DNA of 64,000 bases. It comes from Algibacter amylolyticus. GTDB lineage: Bacteria; Bacteroidota; Bacteroidia; Flavobacteriales; Flavobacteriaceae. Below are positions 27,993 through 40,363 of this stretch, piece by piece. Positions within the stretch are counted from its first letter, which is position 1. Each line of letters starts with the position of its first letter. The stretch lies in assembly GCF_014202225.1 (NCBI RefSeq), contig NZ_JACHGE010000002.1, positions 428,636 to 492,635 of the forward strand, given 5' to 3'. The notes beneath the pieces were generated by a model, which worked only from the letters and a program-made list of their open reading frames with translations, searched no databases and was not told where the DNA came from. A program made the position numbers and the translations under genes.

Positions 27993-30878
27993 ATGAAAAC
28001 TAAACCGCTATATCTTTTACTTTTGTTAATGGTGTTAGGCTTTAATGCTGTATATGCACAATTAAACGTAGTCAATGTAAATAATAATCAATCAAGTAGT
28101 TTTTCTATAGTAAACAGCAATTCGAGTGCTACTATTTATTATGATGCTTCCGATTTTGAAGTTGTACGTATTGCATCAAAATTATTATCTAAAGATATAG
28201 AGCGCGTAACAGGTAAATTACCCATAGTTACAACCAACACACCAAAAGCTAAAAATGCCATTATAATTGGTACACTTGGCCAAAGTAAATTAATAGATAA
28301 GTTAGTAAAAACAGGAAAAGTAAATGCTACAAATTTATCAGGTACTTGGGAACAATACGCTTACCAAACCATTAAAAATCCATTACCAGGTATAGATAAA
28401 GCTTTGGTTATTATGGGTAGTGATAGACGAGGTACTGCTTATGGTGTTTTCACACTATCTAAAACCATAGGTGTTTCGCCGTGGTATTATTGGGCAGATG
28501 TGCCTACAGTAAAAAGTAAAGAACTTCATATTGCCGATATTAATTTTACATCTAAAGCACCTTCTGTAAAATATAGAGGTGTATTTATAAACGATGAAGA
28601 TTGGGGATTAAAACCTTGGGCTTCAAAGTTAATGGATCCACAAATAAATGATATTGGTCCAAACACATACGAGAAAGTTTGCGAGTTACTTCTTCGCTTA
28701 AAAGCAAACATGCTAGCTCCTGCTATGCACGAGGTTACGGGTGCCTTTTTTAAATACCCAGAAAATAAAGTAGTTGCAGATAAATTTGCAATCATGATGA
28801 CCAGTAGTCATGCAGAACCATTACTGTACAACAACACTACAGAATGGAATAAAAAAATTAACGGCGCATGGGATTATGTTCGTAATAAAGATGGTGTTTT
28901 AGCCGCTTTAGATAGTCGTGTAAAAGAAGCCGCACCATACGAAAATATTTATACCGTAGGTATACGTGGTATCCACGATACAGGGATGAAAGATGTTCCA
29001 GAAGGCTATACAAAAGCTAATGTTTTAGAGCAGGTTATCGATGCCGAAAGAGATATATTAACCAAGTATATTAAAAAGGAAAGCGATGAAATTCCTCAAA
29101 TATTTGTGCCGTATAAAGAAGTTTTAGACATCTATAAAAGTGGTATGAAATTGGCTGAAGATATTACTATAGTTTGGCCAGATGATAATTTTGGATATAT
29201 TAAAAAACTAAGTAATAAGGATGAAGCTAAGCGTAAAGGTGGCGCTGGTGTTTATTATCATATTTCTTATTTAGGTGAACCTAACGATTACTTGTGGTTA
29301 AACACTACGCCTCCAGCTTTAATGTATGAGGAAATGTTTAAAGCCTACCAAAATGGAGCAGACCGTTATTGGTTGCTAAATGTTGGTGATATTAAACCAG
29401 GCGAATTAGGTATGCAGTTTTTCTTGGACCTTGCTTGGGATATAAACTCGGTTACTTACAATAGCATTCCAGATTATAACAGCACCTTTTTAGCCTCTAT
29501 TTTTGGAGCTGAATACCAAGCCGATTTTAAAGATATTTATAACAGTTATTTCCGTTTAGGGTTCGAGCGTAAACCAGAATATATGGGTTGGGATTGGAGA
29601 TGGAACAGTTTGGATGCTAAAGAGCGCATTTCGGATACCGAGTTTTCTTTAGCTAATTACAACGAAGCAGAAAATCGTTATAACGAATACGAAAGAATTG
29701 CTAAGAAGGCAGAAAACCTGCATAAAGCATTGCCAGAAGCATATAAATCTACTTTTTACCAGTTGGTGTATTATCCAGTAGTTGGTGCGGCTCTAGAAAA
29801 TCAAAAAATGCTTGCAGCGCAAAAAAACCGTTGGTACGCTCAACAGGGCAGAGCGGCTACAAATAATTTGGTTGAAGCGGTTAAAAATTTAGACCAGCGT
29901 TTAACAGATATTACCGCACATTATAATGGTTTAGAAAACGGAAAATGGACGGGTATTATGACGGCTCCAGGAAGGTTACCAGAAATACAATTACCACCAA
30001 CCGAAACAATAGAGGTTCCTAAACAAGCTAAAATGGGCATTTTTATTCCTAGTGGCGCATCTGCAACCCAAGTAAATGTATTACCTAGGTTTAGCAAATT
30101 CACCAAACAATCGCATAGTATTGAGGTTTATAATAAAGGTGAAAACGCTTTAAAATGGGAAGCAAAGGCTATGAATTCTTGGATTCTTTTAAATAAGAAA
30201 AAAGGAAAAACTAACACACAAGAAACCATTCAAGTTAGCATAGATTGGGATAAAGCGCCTAAGGGTGACAATGTAACTGGCGAAATTCTAGTTTCTGCCG
30301 GAGATTATAATGAGAACATTCACCTATCCATTCATAACCCAGATTTAACAGCCCAAGCATTAGATGTTCTTTACGTTGAGGATAATGGTGTGGTGTCTAT
30401 AGATCCATCACAATTCTCTAGAAAAATCGAAAAACATGGCATGAATGTGCAGGTTATCGAAGAACTTGGTTATTCAGGTAACAGTGTTCAACTTGGTACT
30501 ATTGTAGATAAAGGCTGGAGAAATGCAAGTGTAGAATACGATTTTTATTCAGAAAACGCCGGTTACGTTACCGTACATACTTATGCTTTACCTGTTTTTG
30601 GAAAAGATGAGAAAAATGGAACTGCTTATGGCGTGCAAATCGATAATAGTATGGTGAATTGGGAAACCACAGCATCAGAGGAATACTCCTTTAACTGGAA
30701 AGAAAACGTTATTAGAAACGCATCAATTAATACAAGTAAAATATTAGTCTCTAAACCGGGCAAACATACTTTAAAGCTTATTTCTGGTAATCCGGGAATG
30801 GTAATACAAAAGGTTGTTATCGATTTTGGCGGACTAAAATCGTCCTACAAAGGTCCAAAACCAACATTACTAAAATAG
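27993..30878 (+). CDS. GH115 alpha-glucuronidase
   Basis: The 961-residue secreted enzyme (signal peptide ending near VYAQ, about residue 23) removes glucuronic or 4-O-methyl-glucuronic acid from polysaccharide side chains. Family features include an N-terminal GH67-like domain (SKLLSKDIERVTGKLP, about 65-80), then PWYYWADVP and YRGVFINDEDWGLKPWA (about 190-210) opening the barrel. MHEVTGAFFKYPENKVVAD and MTSSHAEPLLYNN follow. A helical domain and a C-terminal GH115_C-like beta domain complete it. GH115 enzymes are known on xylan, and in Bacteroides also on arabinogalactan. The neighbouring GH2, GH30, GH43 and GH154 genes favour arabinogalactan here. It is the first hydrolase gene after the susD terminator. 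Confidence 0.93.
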   Translation: MKTKPLYLLLLLMVLGFNAVYAQLNVVNVNNNQSSSFSIVNSNSSATIYYDASDFEVVRIASKLLSKDIERVTGKLPIVTTNTPKAKNAIIIGTLGQSKLIDKLVKTGKVNATNLSGTWEQYAYQTIKNPLPGIDKALVIMGSDRRGTAYGVFTLSKTIGVSPWYYWADVPTVKSKELHIADINFTSKAPSVKYRGVFINDEDWGLKPWASKLMDPQINDIGPNTYEKVCELLLRLKANMLAPAMHEVTGAFFKYPENKVVADKFAIMMTSSHAEPLLYNNTTEWNKKINGAWDYVRNKDGVLAALDSRVKEAAPYENIYTVGIRGIHDTGMKDVPEGYTKANVLEQVIDAERDILTKYIKKESDEIPQIFVPYKEVLDIYKSGMKLAEDITIVWPDDNFGYIKKLSNKDEAKRKGGAGVYYHISYLGEPNDYLWLNTTPPALMYEEMFKAYQNGADRYWLLNVGDIKPGELGMQFFLDLAWDINSVTYNSIPDYNSTFLASIFGAEYQADFKDIYNSYFRLGFERKPEYMGWDWRWNSLDAKERISDTEFSLANYNEAENRYNEYERIAKKAENLHKALPEAYKSTFYQLVYYPVVGAALENQKMLAAQKNRWYAQQGRAATNNLVEAVKNLDQRLTDITAHYNGLENGKWTGIMTAPGRLPEIQLPPTETIEVPKQAKMGIFIPSGASATQVNVLPRFSKFTKQSHSIEVYNKGENALKWEAKAMNSWILLNKKKGKTNTQETIQVSIDWDKAPKGDNVTGEILVSAGDYNENIHLSIHNPDLTAQALDVLYVEDNGVVSIDPSQFSRKIEKHGMNVQVIEELGYSGNSVQLGTIVDKGWRNASVEYDFYSENAGYVTVHTYALPVFGKDEKNGTAYGVQIDNSMVNWETTASEEYSFNWKENVIRNASINTSKILVSKPGKHTLKLISGNPGMVIQKVVIDFGGLKSSYKGPKPTLLK

Positions 30879-30928
30879 AATTCAGAAAAAATTAAAATAG
30901 TGATTAGTTGTTTGTTTTAGTTTAATGC

Positions 30929-30963
30929 GGGCAAAAAAGAAGTAACATTTTCTTTTTTGTCCC
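30929..30963 (+). terminator. AT-rich hairpin after GH115, possible weak terminator
   Basis: GGGCAAAAAAGAA pairs with TTCTTTTTTGTCCC across an 8-nt loop with one bulged base. It sits 50 nt after the GH115 stop and 61 nt before the GH2 start. There is no long T-run after the stem, so termination would be weak; RNA processing is an alternative. Confidence 0.4.
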
Positions 30964-30997
30964 ATTATTTAAATTTCTAATACTGTTTAGCTCTTAA

Positions 30998-34189
<3,192 letters not shown>

Positions 34190-35212
34190 ATGATGAATAA
34201 AATGAATAAAAATAAAGTTGCATTCCTAATATTAGGATCAATCTTTTTGTTGGGATTAACCGTTATTGGTTGTAAGCAAAAAAAAGAAGATTTAGCGGTA
34301 AAAGCTGAGATTGTTAAAATAGAAAACCCAGTAATTAAAGGGCATTTTGCCGATCCTTCATTAATTAAAAATGATGGTAAATATTACGTTTATGCCACCA
34401 TCGACCCTTGGGGAGGCGATGAACTGGCTGTTTTTGAATCTGAAGATTTTATAAACTGGGAACGCAAAAAAATTAATTGGCCAACTCTAGAGGCTTGTCA
34501 AACAGAATTGTCTACTAGCAGTAGAGTTTGGGCTCCTGGAGTTATAAAAGCCAATAATAAATTTTACATGTATGTTTCTGTAGGAAGCGAAATTTGGGTT
34601 GGCGTTAGCGAGAATCCTTTAGGGCCTTGGAAAAATGCCAAAGCAGACAATTCGCCATTAATTAAAGGCGATATGTTTCCTGAGTATCATATGATTGATG
34701 CCGAAGCTTTTATCGACGACGATGGTACAGCGTATTTATATTGGGGTTCCGGCTTAAACTGGAAGAACGGTCACTGTTTTATTGTGCCTTTAAATAGCGA
34801 TATGGTTTCTTTTGATGAAAAAAATATTAAAGATATTACACCACCACATTATTTTGAAGCGCCTTTTATGCTGAAGAAAAACAATAAGTATTTCTTAATG
34901 TATTCTGAAGGGAAATGTATTGACGAAACGTATATGGTACGTTACTCCGTTGGCGATACACCTTACGGACCATGGACCGAAGGCGAAAATAGCCCGGTGT
35001 TATCCACATCAAAAGACGCTACAACTTTAGGACCAGGGCACCATACTGTGTTTACCGAAAATAATCAAGATTACATTTTATACCACCGCATTAAAGATAA
35101 CGATGATACCCTGTTAAGAGAAATTGCTATAGATAGTTTAAACTTTGATAGTAAGGGAAATAAGCTAACAGTAATTCCTCAGGAAGGGGTTACTAGTTTT
35201 AGTAAAAAGTAA
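34190..35212 (+). CDS. GH43 family glycosidase lipoprotein
   Basis: The 340-residue five-bladed beta-propeller enzyme carries a lipoprotein signal (VIGCKQKK, Cys about 27). The three acidic residues of the family appear in HFADPSLIKNDGKYY (base, about 54), MIDAEAFIDDDG (pKa modulator) and YFEAPFMLKKNNKYF (acid). GH43 members are arabinofuranosidases, xylosidases or exo-beta-1,3-galactanases; I cannot fix the subfamily from sequence alone. The ATG immediately follows the GH2 stop, and two further ATGs at codons 2 and 5 are equally possible starts. In this locus the likely job is arabinose removal or exo-attack on the galactan backbone. Confidence 0.9.
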   Translation: MMNKMNKNKVAFLILGSIFLLGLTVIGCKQKKEDLAVKAEIVKIENPVIKGHFADPSLIKNDGKYYVYATIDPWGGDELAVFESEDFINWERKKINWPTLEACQTELSTSSRVWAPGVIKANNKFYMYVSVGSEIWVGVSENPLGPWKNAKADNSPLIKGDMFPEYHMIDAEAFIDDDGTAYLYWGSGLNWKNGHCFIVPLNSDMVSFDEKNIKDITPPHYFEAPFMLKKNNKYFLMYSEGKCIDETYMVRYSVGDTPYGPWTEGENSPVLSTSKDATTLGPGHHTVFTENNQDYILYHRIKDNDDTLLREIAIDSLNFDSKGNKLTVIPQEGVTSFSKK

Positions 35213-35294
35213 GAAGCTTAGTCATAACTTTTAAATCGGATTTTTATTAAAAGTAACAGCGTTGCTTTATTAAATGTAGTTGTATTTACCAAAA

Positions 35295-36896
35295 ATGAAA
35301 AAATCACATGCACATACAAAGCCAATAACCATATTCTGGTGCATATTTGCATGTTTTATTTTAAGGGGTTTAGAATGTAGAAGTCAAACTACTAATGCCA
35401 ACACTGTTTTAAAAATTGAATTAAATACAAACAAAACGTATCAAACCATTCAAAACTTTGGTGCTTCTGATGCTTGGTCAACGCAATTTGTGGGTAAGCA
35501 CTGGCCCGAAGAAAAAAAGGAACACATCGCTAAACTTTTGTTTGGTACAACAAAAAAAGCAGATGGAAGTCCAGAAGGTATTGGTTTAACCGCGTGGCGC
35601 TTTAATATTGGAGCAGGAAGTGCGGAACAAGGCGATACTAGCAAGATTAAAGATGAGTGGCGTAGAGCAGAATCTTTTTTGCTAGAAAATGGTGGTTATA
35701 ATTGGGATAAACAATCAGGGCAATTATGGTTTTTAAATGCGGCCAAAAAGCATGGTGTTAAAACGTTTATAGGTTTTGTAAATAGTCCACCAGTACATCT
35801 AACTAAAAATGGAAAAGCTTGGTCTGCAGATGGTGTTTCATCAAACTTGGCGAATACAAACTATAAATCCTATGCTAACTTTTTGGTAGAAGTTGTTAAA
35901 GGTGTTTCTAATAAAACGGGAGTAACTTTTAATTATATAAGCCCATTTAATGAGCCACAATGGGAATGGAAATGTTGTAACCAAGAAGGTAGTCCATGGA
36001 ATAATAGTGAGTTGTACCGTGCTACACTAGAAATAGACAAGGCTTTTATAAATAATAATATTTCATCAAAAATAGAGCTTACCGAAGCTGGTAAAATTAA
36101 TGCCTTATACACCGACGGTGAAAATGCCAATAGAGGTAATCAAATAGACTATTTTTTCAATAAAGACTCGAAAGGTTATGTTGGAGATTTAAAATCAATG
36201 GCTCAAAAAATAGCAGGGCATAGTTATTTTTCTACCTATAATTTAGATAACGCCGTTAAAAGCAGAACGCTATTAAATCAAAATAGAATCAATACAAATC
36301 CACATCTAGAATATTGGATGACGGAGTATTGCATACTAGAAAACAACAAACAAATTAAAGGCAACGGTCGCGATTTAGGAATGGATGCAGCGCTTTATAT
36401 GGCACGGGTAATTCATTCAGACCTAGTAATAGCAAATGCTTCGGCATGGCATTGGTGGTTGGCAATAAGTCCGTATAATTATAAAGATGGCTTAATATAT
36501 ATCGATAAAAATAAATATGGAGGTTCGTATTACGAGTCTAAAATGCTTTGGGCTTTAGGTAATTATTCAAGATTTATTTCTCCTAAAATGAAACGTATTG
36601 AAGTTTCTCGTTTGGGTAAATCATCTAAAAAAGAAGATCTTAAAGGTATTTTGGAATCCGCTTATATCTCAGGAAATGAGATTGTAGTTGTACTTGTAAA
36701 TCCGCATGAAAATAACAAAACTATAGCACTTTCTGGTGTGCCAAAAGACTTTAATGTTATGGAACTTTATGTGACATCTGGTGATGAGGGTTTCAACTTA
36801 AAAAAAACGGTATCGATACACCCAAAGCAAGATTTTGTGTTACCAAAAAAAGCTATTACAACCTGTGTTATTAGCCGAAATAATAAAATGAATTAA
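35295..36896 (+). CDS. GH30 hydrolase, probable endo-beta-1,6-galactanase
   Basis: This clan GH-A enzyme (533 residues from ATG 35295; an ATG five codons upstream is possible) has a signal peptide ending near CRSQT. The barrel contains QNFGASDAWSTQF at its start, the acid/base Glu220 in SPFNEPQWEWKCC and the nucleophile Glu344 in WMTEYCIL. A small beta domain closes the C-terminus. The QWEWKCCNQEGSPW stretch resembles the subgroup annotated as endo-beta-1,6-galactanase, not glucocerebrosidase or glucuronoxylanase. Beta-1,6-galactan side chains are the hallmark of type II arabinogalactan, so this gene is a key clue to the substrate. It lies 82 nt after GH43 and 5 nt before GH105. Confidence 0.87.
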   Translation: MKKSHAHTKPITIFWCIFACFILRGLECRSQTTNANTVLKIELNTNKTYQTIQNFGASDAWSTQFVGKHWPEEKKEHIAKLLFGTTKKADGSPEGIGLTAWRFNIGAGSAEQGDTSKIKDEWRRAESFLLENGGYNWDKQSGQLWFLNAAKKHGVKTFIGFVNSPPVHLTKNGKAWSADGVSSNLANTNYKSYANFLVEVVKGVSNKTGVTFNYISPFNEPQWEWKCCNQEGSPWNNSELYRATLEIDKAFINNNISSKIELTEAGKINALYTDGENANRGNQIDYFFNKDSKGYVGDLKSMAQKIAGHSYFSTYNLDNAVKSRTLLNQNRINTNPHLEYWMTEYCILENNKQIKGNGRDLGMDAALYMARVIHSDLVIANASAWHWWLAISPYNYKDGLIYIDKNKYGGSYYESKMLWALGNYSRFISPKMKRIEVSRLGKSSKKEDLKGILESAYISGNEIVVVLVNPHENNKTIALSGVPKDFNVMELYVTSGDEGFNLKKTVSIHPKQDFVLPKKAITTCVISRNNKMN

Positions 36897-36901
36897 ATAA
36901 A

Positions 36902-38062
36902 ATGAATCAAAAACGTATAGCTCTTACAAGTGTGTTTTTAGTGTCTATGTTTTTAGTAGGCTGCAAAAAGAAGTCCAAGGAAGACATGGCGATTAATTTT
37001 AGCAAAATAGAAGTTGTTTCTATGATTAATAAAGTAAACCAAAATTGGCAAAAAACGCATCCCGAACAAGATCGTGCGTTTTGGAATCCCGCGGCTTACC
37101 ACACCGGTAATATAGAGGCTTATAAGGTAACTGGTAATCAAGAGTTTTTAGATTATTCTATAGCTTGGGCCGAAAAAAATGAATATCAAGGTGCTAAATC
37201 TACTAATAAAGAAGCGTGGAAATATAGATATGGGGAAAGTGATGACTATGTGCTTTTTGGCGATTGGCAAATTTGTTTTCAAACATATATAGATATCTAC
37301 AATTTAGAAGGGCAAAAGGATCCAAAAAAAATAAAACGCGCTATCGAAGTTATGGAATACCAAATGAGTACTCCTGCAAACGATTATTGGTGGTGGGCCG
37401 ATGGACTTTATATGGTAATGCCAGTAATGACTAAACTTTACAACGTAACCGGAAATTCCTTGTATTTAGAAAAGCTAAACACATATTTAAGTTATGCAAA
37501 TAGCATTATGTACGATGACACTGCGAAATTATATTTCCGCGATGCAAAGTATGTGTATCCAAAACACAAAAGTGCTAATGGTAAAAAGGATTTTTGGGCA
37601 CGTGGCAACGGATGGGTTTTTGCTGGTTTAGCAAAAGTTATACAAGATTTACCTGCCAATAGTAAATATCGCGACGATTATATAAAGCGTTTTCAGGCTA
37701 TGGCTGAATCTTTAAAAGCATCGCAACAACCAGAAGGATATTGGACACGTAGTATTCTCGATCCAGCGCATGCTCCAGGACCAGAAACTAGCGGAACAGC
37801 CTTTTTTACATATGCTTATTTATGGGGCATTAACAACGGTATTTTAAACGAGAACCTATATGTGCCTGTTGTTAAAAAAAGTTGGGAATATTTAAGTAAA
37901 ACAGCCCTTCAGGCTAACGGAACAGTAGGTTATGTGCAGCCTATTGGTGAACGGGCGATTCCTGGGCAAGTGGTAGATGTTAATTCTACAGCAGATTTTG
38001 GAGTGGGGGCTTTTTTATTAGCGGCTTCAGAACTGTATAGATATATTGAAAGTAACGAGTAA
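36902..38062 (+). CDS. GH105 unsaturated glycuronyl hydrolase lipoprotein
   Basis: This 386-residue alpha/alpha-barrel enzyme has a lipoprotein signal (FLVGCKKK, Cys about 21). Family features are FWNPAAYHTGN (about 60-70), YGESDDYVLFGDWQ, the catalytic-aspartate segment WWWADGLYMVMPVM (about 161-174), FWARGNGWVFAGL and PGPETSGTAFFTYA. GH105 enzymes act by hydration on 4,5-unsaturated uronic acids left at the non-reducing end by lyases. Some act on glucuronyl-galactose units of arabinogalactan. No polysaccharide lyase is present in the window, so the unsaturated substrate would come from a lyase elsewhere, or the enzyme acts on saturated ends. It is 5 nt after GH30 and 47 nt before the double-GH43 gene. 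Confidence 0.9.
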   Translation: MNQKRIALTSVFLVSMFLVGCKKKSKEDMAINFSKIEVVSMINKVNQNWQKTHPEQDRAFWNPAAYHTGNIEAYKVTGNQEFLDYSIAWAEKNEYQGAKSTNKEAWKYRYGESDDYVLFGDWQICFQTYIDIYNLEGQKDPKKIKRAIEVMEYQMSTPANDYWWWADGLYMVMPVMTKLYNVTGNSLYLEKLNTYLSYANSIMYDDTAKLYFRDAKYVYPKHKSANGKKDFWARGNGWVFAGLAKVIQDLPANSKYRDDYIKRFQAMAESLKASQQPEGYWTRSILDPAHAPGPETSGTAFFTYAYLWGINNGILNENLYVPVVKKSWEYLSKTALQANGTVGYVQPIGERAIPGQVVDVNSTADFGVGAFLLAASELYRYIESNE

Positions 38063-38109
38063 TAATAGAAAAATCTGTATTGAATTATAAAATATCAAAG
38101 TATTAAAAC

Positions 38110-40275
38110 ATGAAAAACCAAACTAAAAAAGTGATTACCTACGTATCACTAATCTTAACCATGGCCTGCTTTACATCTTGTAAAAGTGCGGGAAGTTCAA
38201 GCGAGTATAAATCTTACCTATTCACTTATTTTACAGGTAATGGTCCTGGGGAAGAAGCAATTAGGTATGCCTTAAGTTCAGATGGGTATAATTATTACGC
38301 GCTTAACAATAACGAACCCATTGTAGACTCCAAAGTTATAAGTACCTCAGGAGGCGTTAGAGACCCTCATATTTTACGTTGCGAAGATGGCAAAACGTTT
38401 TATATGGTAGTTACAGATTTATACGTTACCGAGCAAGGATGGAGAAATTATGCTATGATATTAATGAAATCTACAGATTTAATTAATTGGACCTCTACCG
38501 TAATAAATATACCAGAAACTTTCCCTGAAGAATTTGGCGATATCCATCGTGTTTGGGCACCTCAAACCATTTATGATAAAGAAACTAAGCAATACATGGT
38601 GTACTGGTCTATGCAAACGGGTAACAACCCAGATATTATTTACTATGCCTATGCAAACGAAGATTTTACAGGCTTAAAAACAACACCAAAACAGCTGTAC
38701 TTTAGTCCTTCAAATGCCGCTTGTATTGATGGTGATATTATTTTTAAAGATGGACAATACCATTTGTTTTTTAAGAATGAAGACGAATCTAAAAAAGGCA
38801 TTATGCAAGCCGTTTCAGATAACCTAACTAGTGGTTACAAAGAATTAGAAGGGTTTATGAATGTTACCAAAAAACCTGTTGAAGGTTCTAGCGTTTTTAA
38901 ATTGATAGATTCTGATGCCTTTATTTTAATGTATGATATGTATAGTTCTGGTAAATATCAATTTACAAAAAGTACAGATTTAAAAAGTTTCTCTGTGGTA
39001 GATGATGCCATTTCAATGAATTTTCATCCGCGTCATGGTACGGTCCTTCCTATAACCGAAAAAGAAGAAAAAGCCCTTTTAAACAAGTGGGGTAAAATAG
39101 GTAAAAGTGCATTTGTGTCTTACAATACAGAGCATGTTAAAAAAAACAATGTGGTTATCGATGATGAAAATCTTAGTGTTTTCCTTCCGCTAAAACTAAA
39201 TGCTAATGTTAAAAGTTTAGATCCTAAATTTGAATTAACACCAGGTATTAGCGTAACTCCCGAAGGTTCGCAAGATTTCTCTGCTGGTCCTTTATCGTAT
39301 ACATTTTCAACAGGTAATCGCACTAAAACGTATAAGGTTTCAGCTGAAAAAAATAACAATCCTGTTCTAGATGGTTTTTATGCCGATCCAGAAATTATCT
39401 ATTCACATAAAACAAAAAAGTATTATTTATACCCAACAAGCGATGGCTTTACGGGGTGGTCTGGTACGTACTTTAAAACATTTTCTTCCCCAGATTTGGT
39501 AAACTGGACCGATGAAGGCGTTATTTTAGATTTAGAAAAAGATGTAGATTGGGCCAATAGAAACGCATGGGCACCGGCAGCTATCGAAAAGAAGATAAAT
39601 GGCGAGTATAAGTACTTTTATTATTTTACCGCGGCTCAAAAAATAGGCGTTGCTGTTTCCGATACTCCAACAGGTCCTTTTAAAGATTCTGGACAACCTT
39701 TAATAGCAGAACGACCAAAAGGTGTAAAGGGCGGTCAAGAAATTGATCCAGATGTATTTACAGATCCAGTTTCGGGTAAAAGTTATTTGTACTGGGGTAA
39801 TAGCTATATGGCTGGTGTAGAGCTTAATCCGGATATGGTTTCGGTTAAAAAAAACACTCTAGTTATATTTAACCCAGGCCGTACGTTTAGAGAAGGAACC
39901 GAAGTGTTTTACCGCAATGGTAAATACTACTTTATGTGGTCTGAGGACGATACAAGAAGTCCAAATTACAGAGTGCGTTACGCTACTTCAAATAGTCCTT
40001 TAGGGCCATTAAATATTCCAGAAAACAATATTGTTTTAGAAAAACGACCAGAAGATGGCCTTTATGGAACAGGGCATAATAGCGTAATACAAACACCAGA
40101 TACAGATATTTGGCATATTGTTTATCATCGTTTTAATCGTCCTAACGGCATTAATATGGGTGATGCGGCAGGCTTTAATCGCGAAGTATGTATTGATAAA
40201 TTAACCTTTAATCCCGATGGCAGTATTATTCCGGTTAAACCAACATTAACAGGAATTAGTACGATTGAAAAATAA
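38110..40275 (+). CDS. Double GH43-type glycosidase lipoprotein
   Basis: The 721-residue lipoprotein (FTSCKSAG, Cys about 22) has two beta-propellers. The first (about 32-325) holds GGVRDPHILRCEDG, RVWAPQTIYD, IDGDIIFKDGQYH and VEGSSVFKL. The second (about 418-712) holds DGFYADPEIIYSHKTKKYY, AWAPAAIEKK, EIDPDVFTDPVSG and REGTEVFYRNGKYYFMW. Each therefore has a full set of acidic residues, and both may be active. Between them (about 335-410) lies a small domain of the PEGS-DFSAGPLSYTF type common in Bacteroidota surface glycan proteins. Such double proteins are mostly arabinofuranosidases or xylosidases. It is in the same run as GH105 upstream and is followed 88 nt later by the large secreted candidate hydrolase. 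Confidence 0.88.
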   Translation: MKNQTKKVITYVSLILTMACFTSCKSAGSSSEYKSYLFTYFTGNGPGEEAIRYALSSDGYNYYALNNNEPIVDSKVISTSGGVRDPHILRCEDGKTFYMVVTDLYVTEQGWRNYAMILMKSTDLINWTSTVINIPETFPEEFGDIHRVWAPQTIYDKETKQYMVYWSMQTGNNPDIIYYAYANEDFTGLKTTPKQLYFSPSNAACIDGDIIFKDGQYHLFFKNEDESKKGIMQAVSDNLTSGYKELEGFMNVTKKPVEGSSVFKLIDSDAFILMYDMYSSGKYQFTKSTDLKSFSVVDDAISMNFHPRHGTVLPITEKEEKALLNKWGKIGKSAFVSYNTEHVKKNNVVIDDENLSVFLPLKLNANVKSLDPKFELTPGISVTPEGSQDFSAGPLSYTFSTGNRTKTYKVSAEKNNNPVLDGFYADPEIIYSHKTKKYYLYPTSDGFTGWSGTYFKTFSSPDLVNWTDEGVILDLEKDVDWANRNAWAPAAIEKKINGEYKYFYYFTAAQKIGVAVSDTPTGPFKDSGQPLIAERPKGVKGGQEIDPDVFTDPVSGKSYLYWGNSYMAGVELNPDMVSVKKNTLVIFNPGRTFREGTEVFYRNGKYYFMWSEDDTRSPNYRVRYATSNSPLGPLNIPENNIVLEKRPEDGLYGTGHNSVIQTPDTDIWHIVYHRFNRPNGINMGDAAGFNREVCIDKLTFNPDGSIIPVKPTLTGISTIEK

Positions 40276-40363
40276 CTATGTAGCCTAATACTTGTTAGGT
40301 TTTAGACACTTTTCATATTAAAAAAACACTACCACAACTAAACTAAAAAAGTACATTAATATT

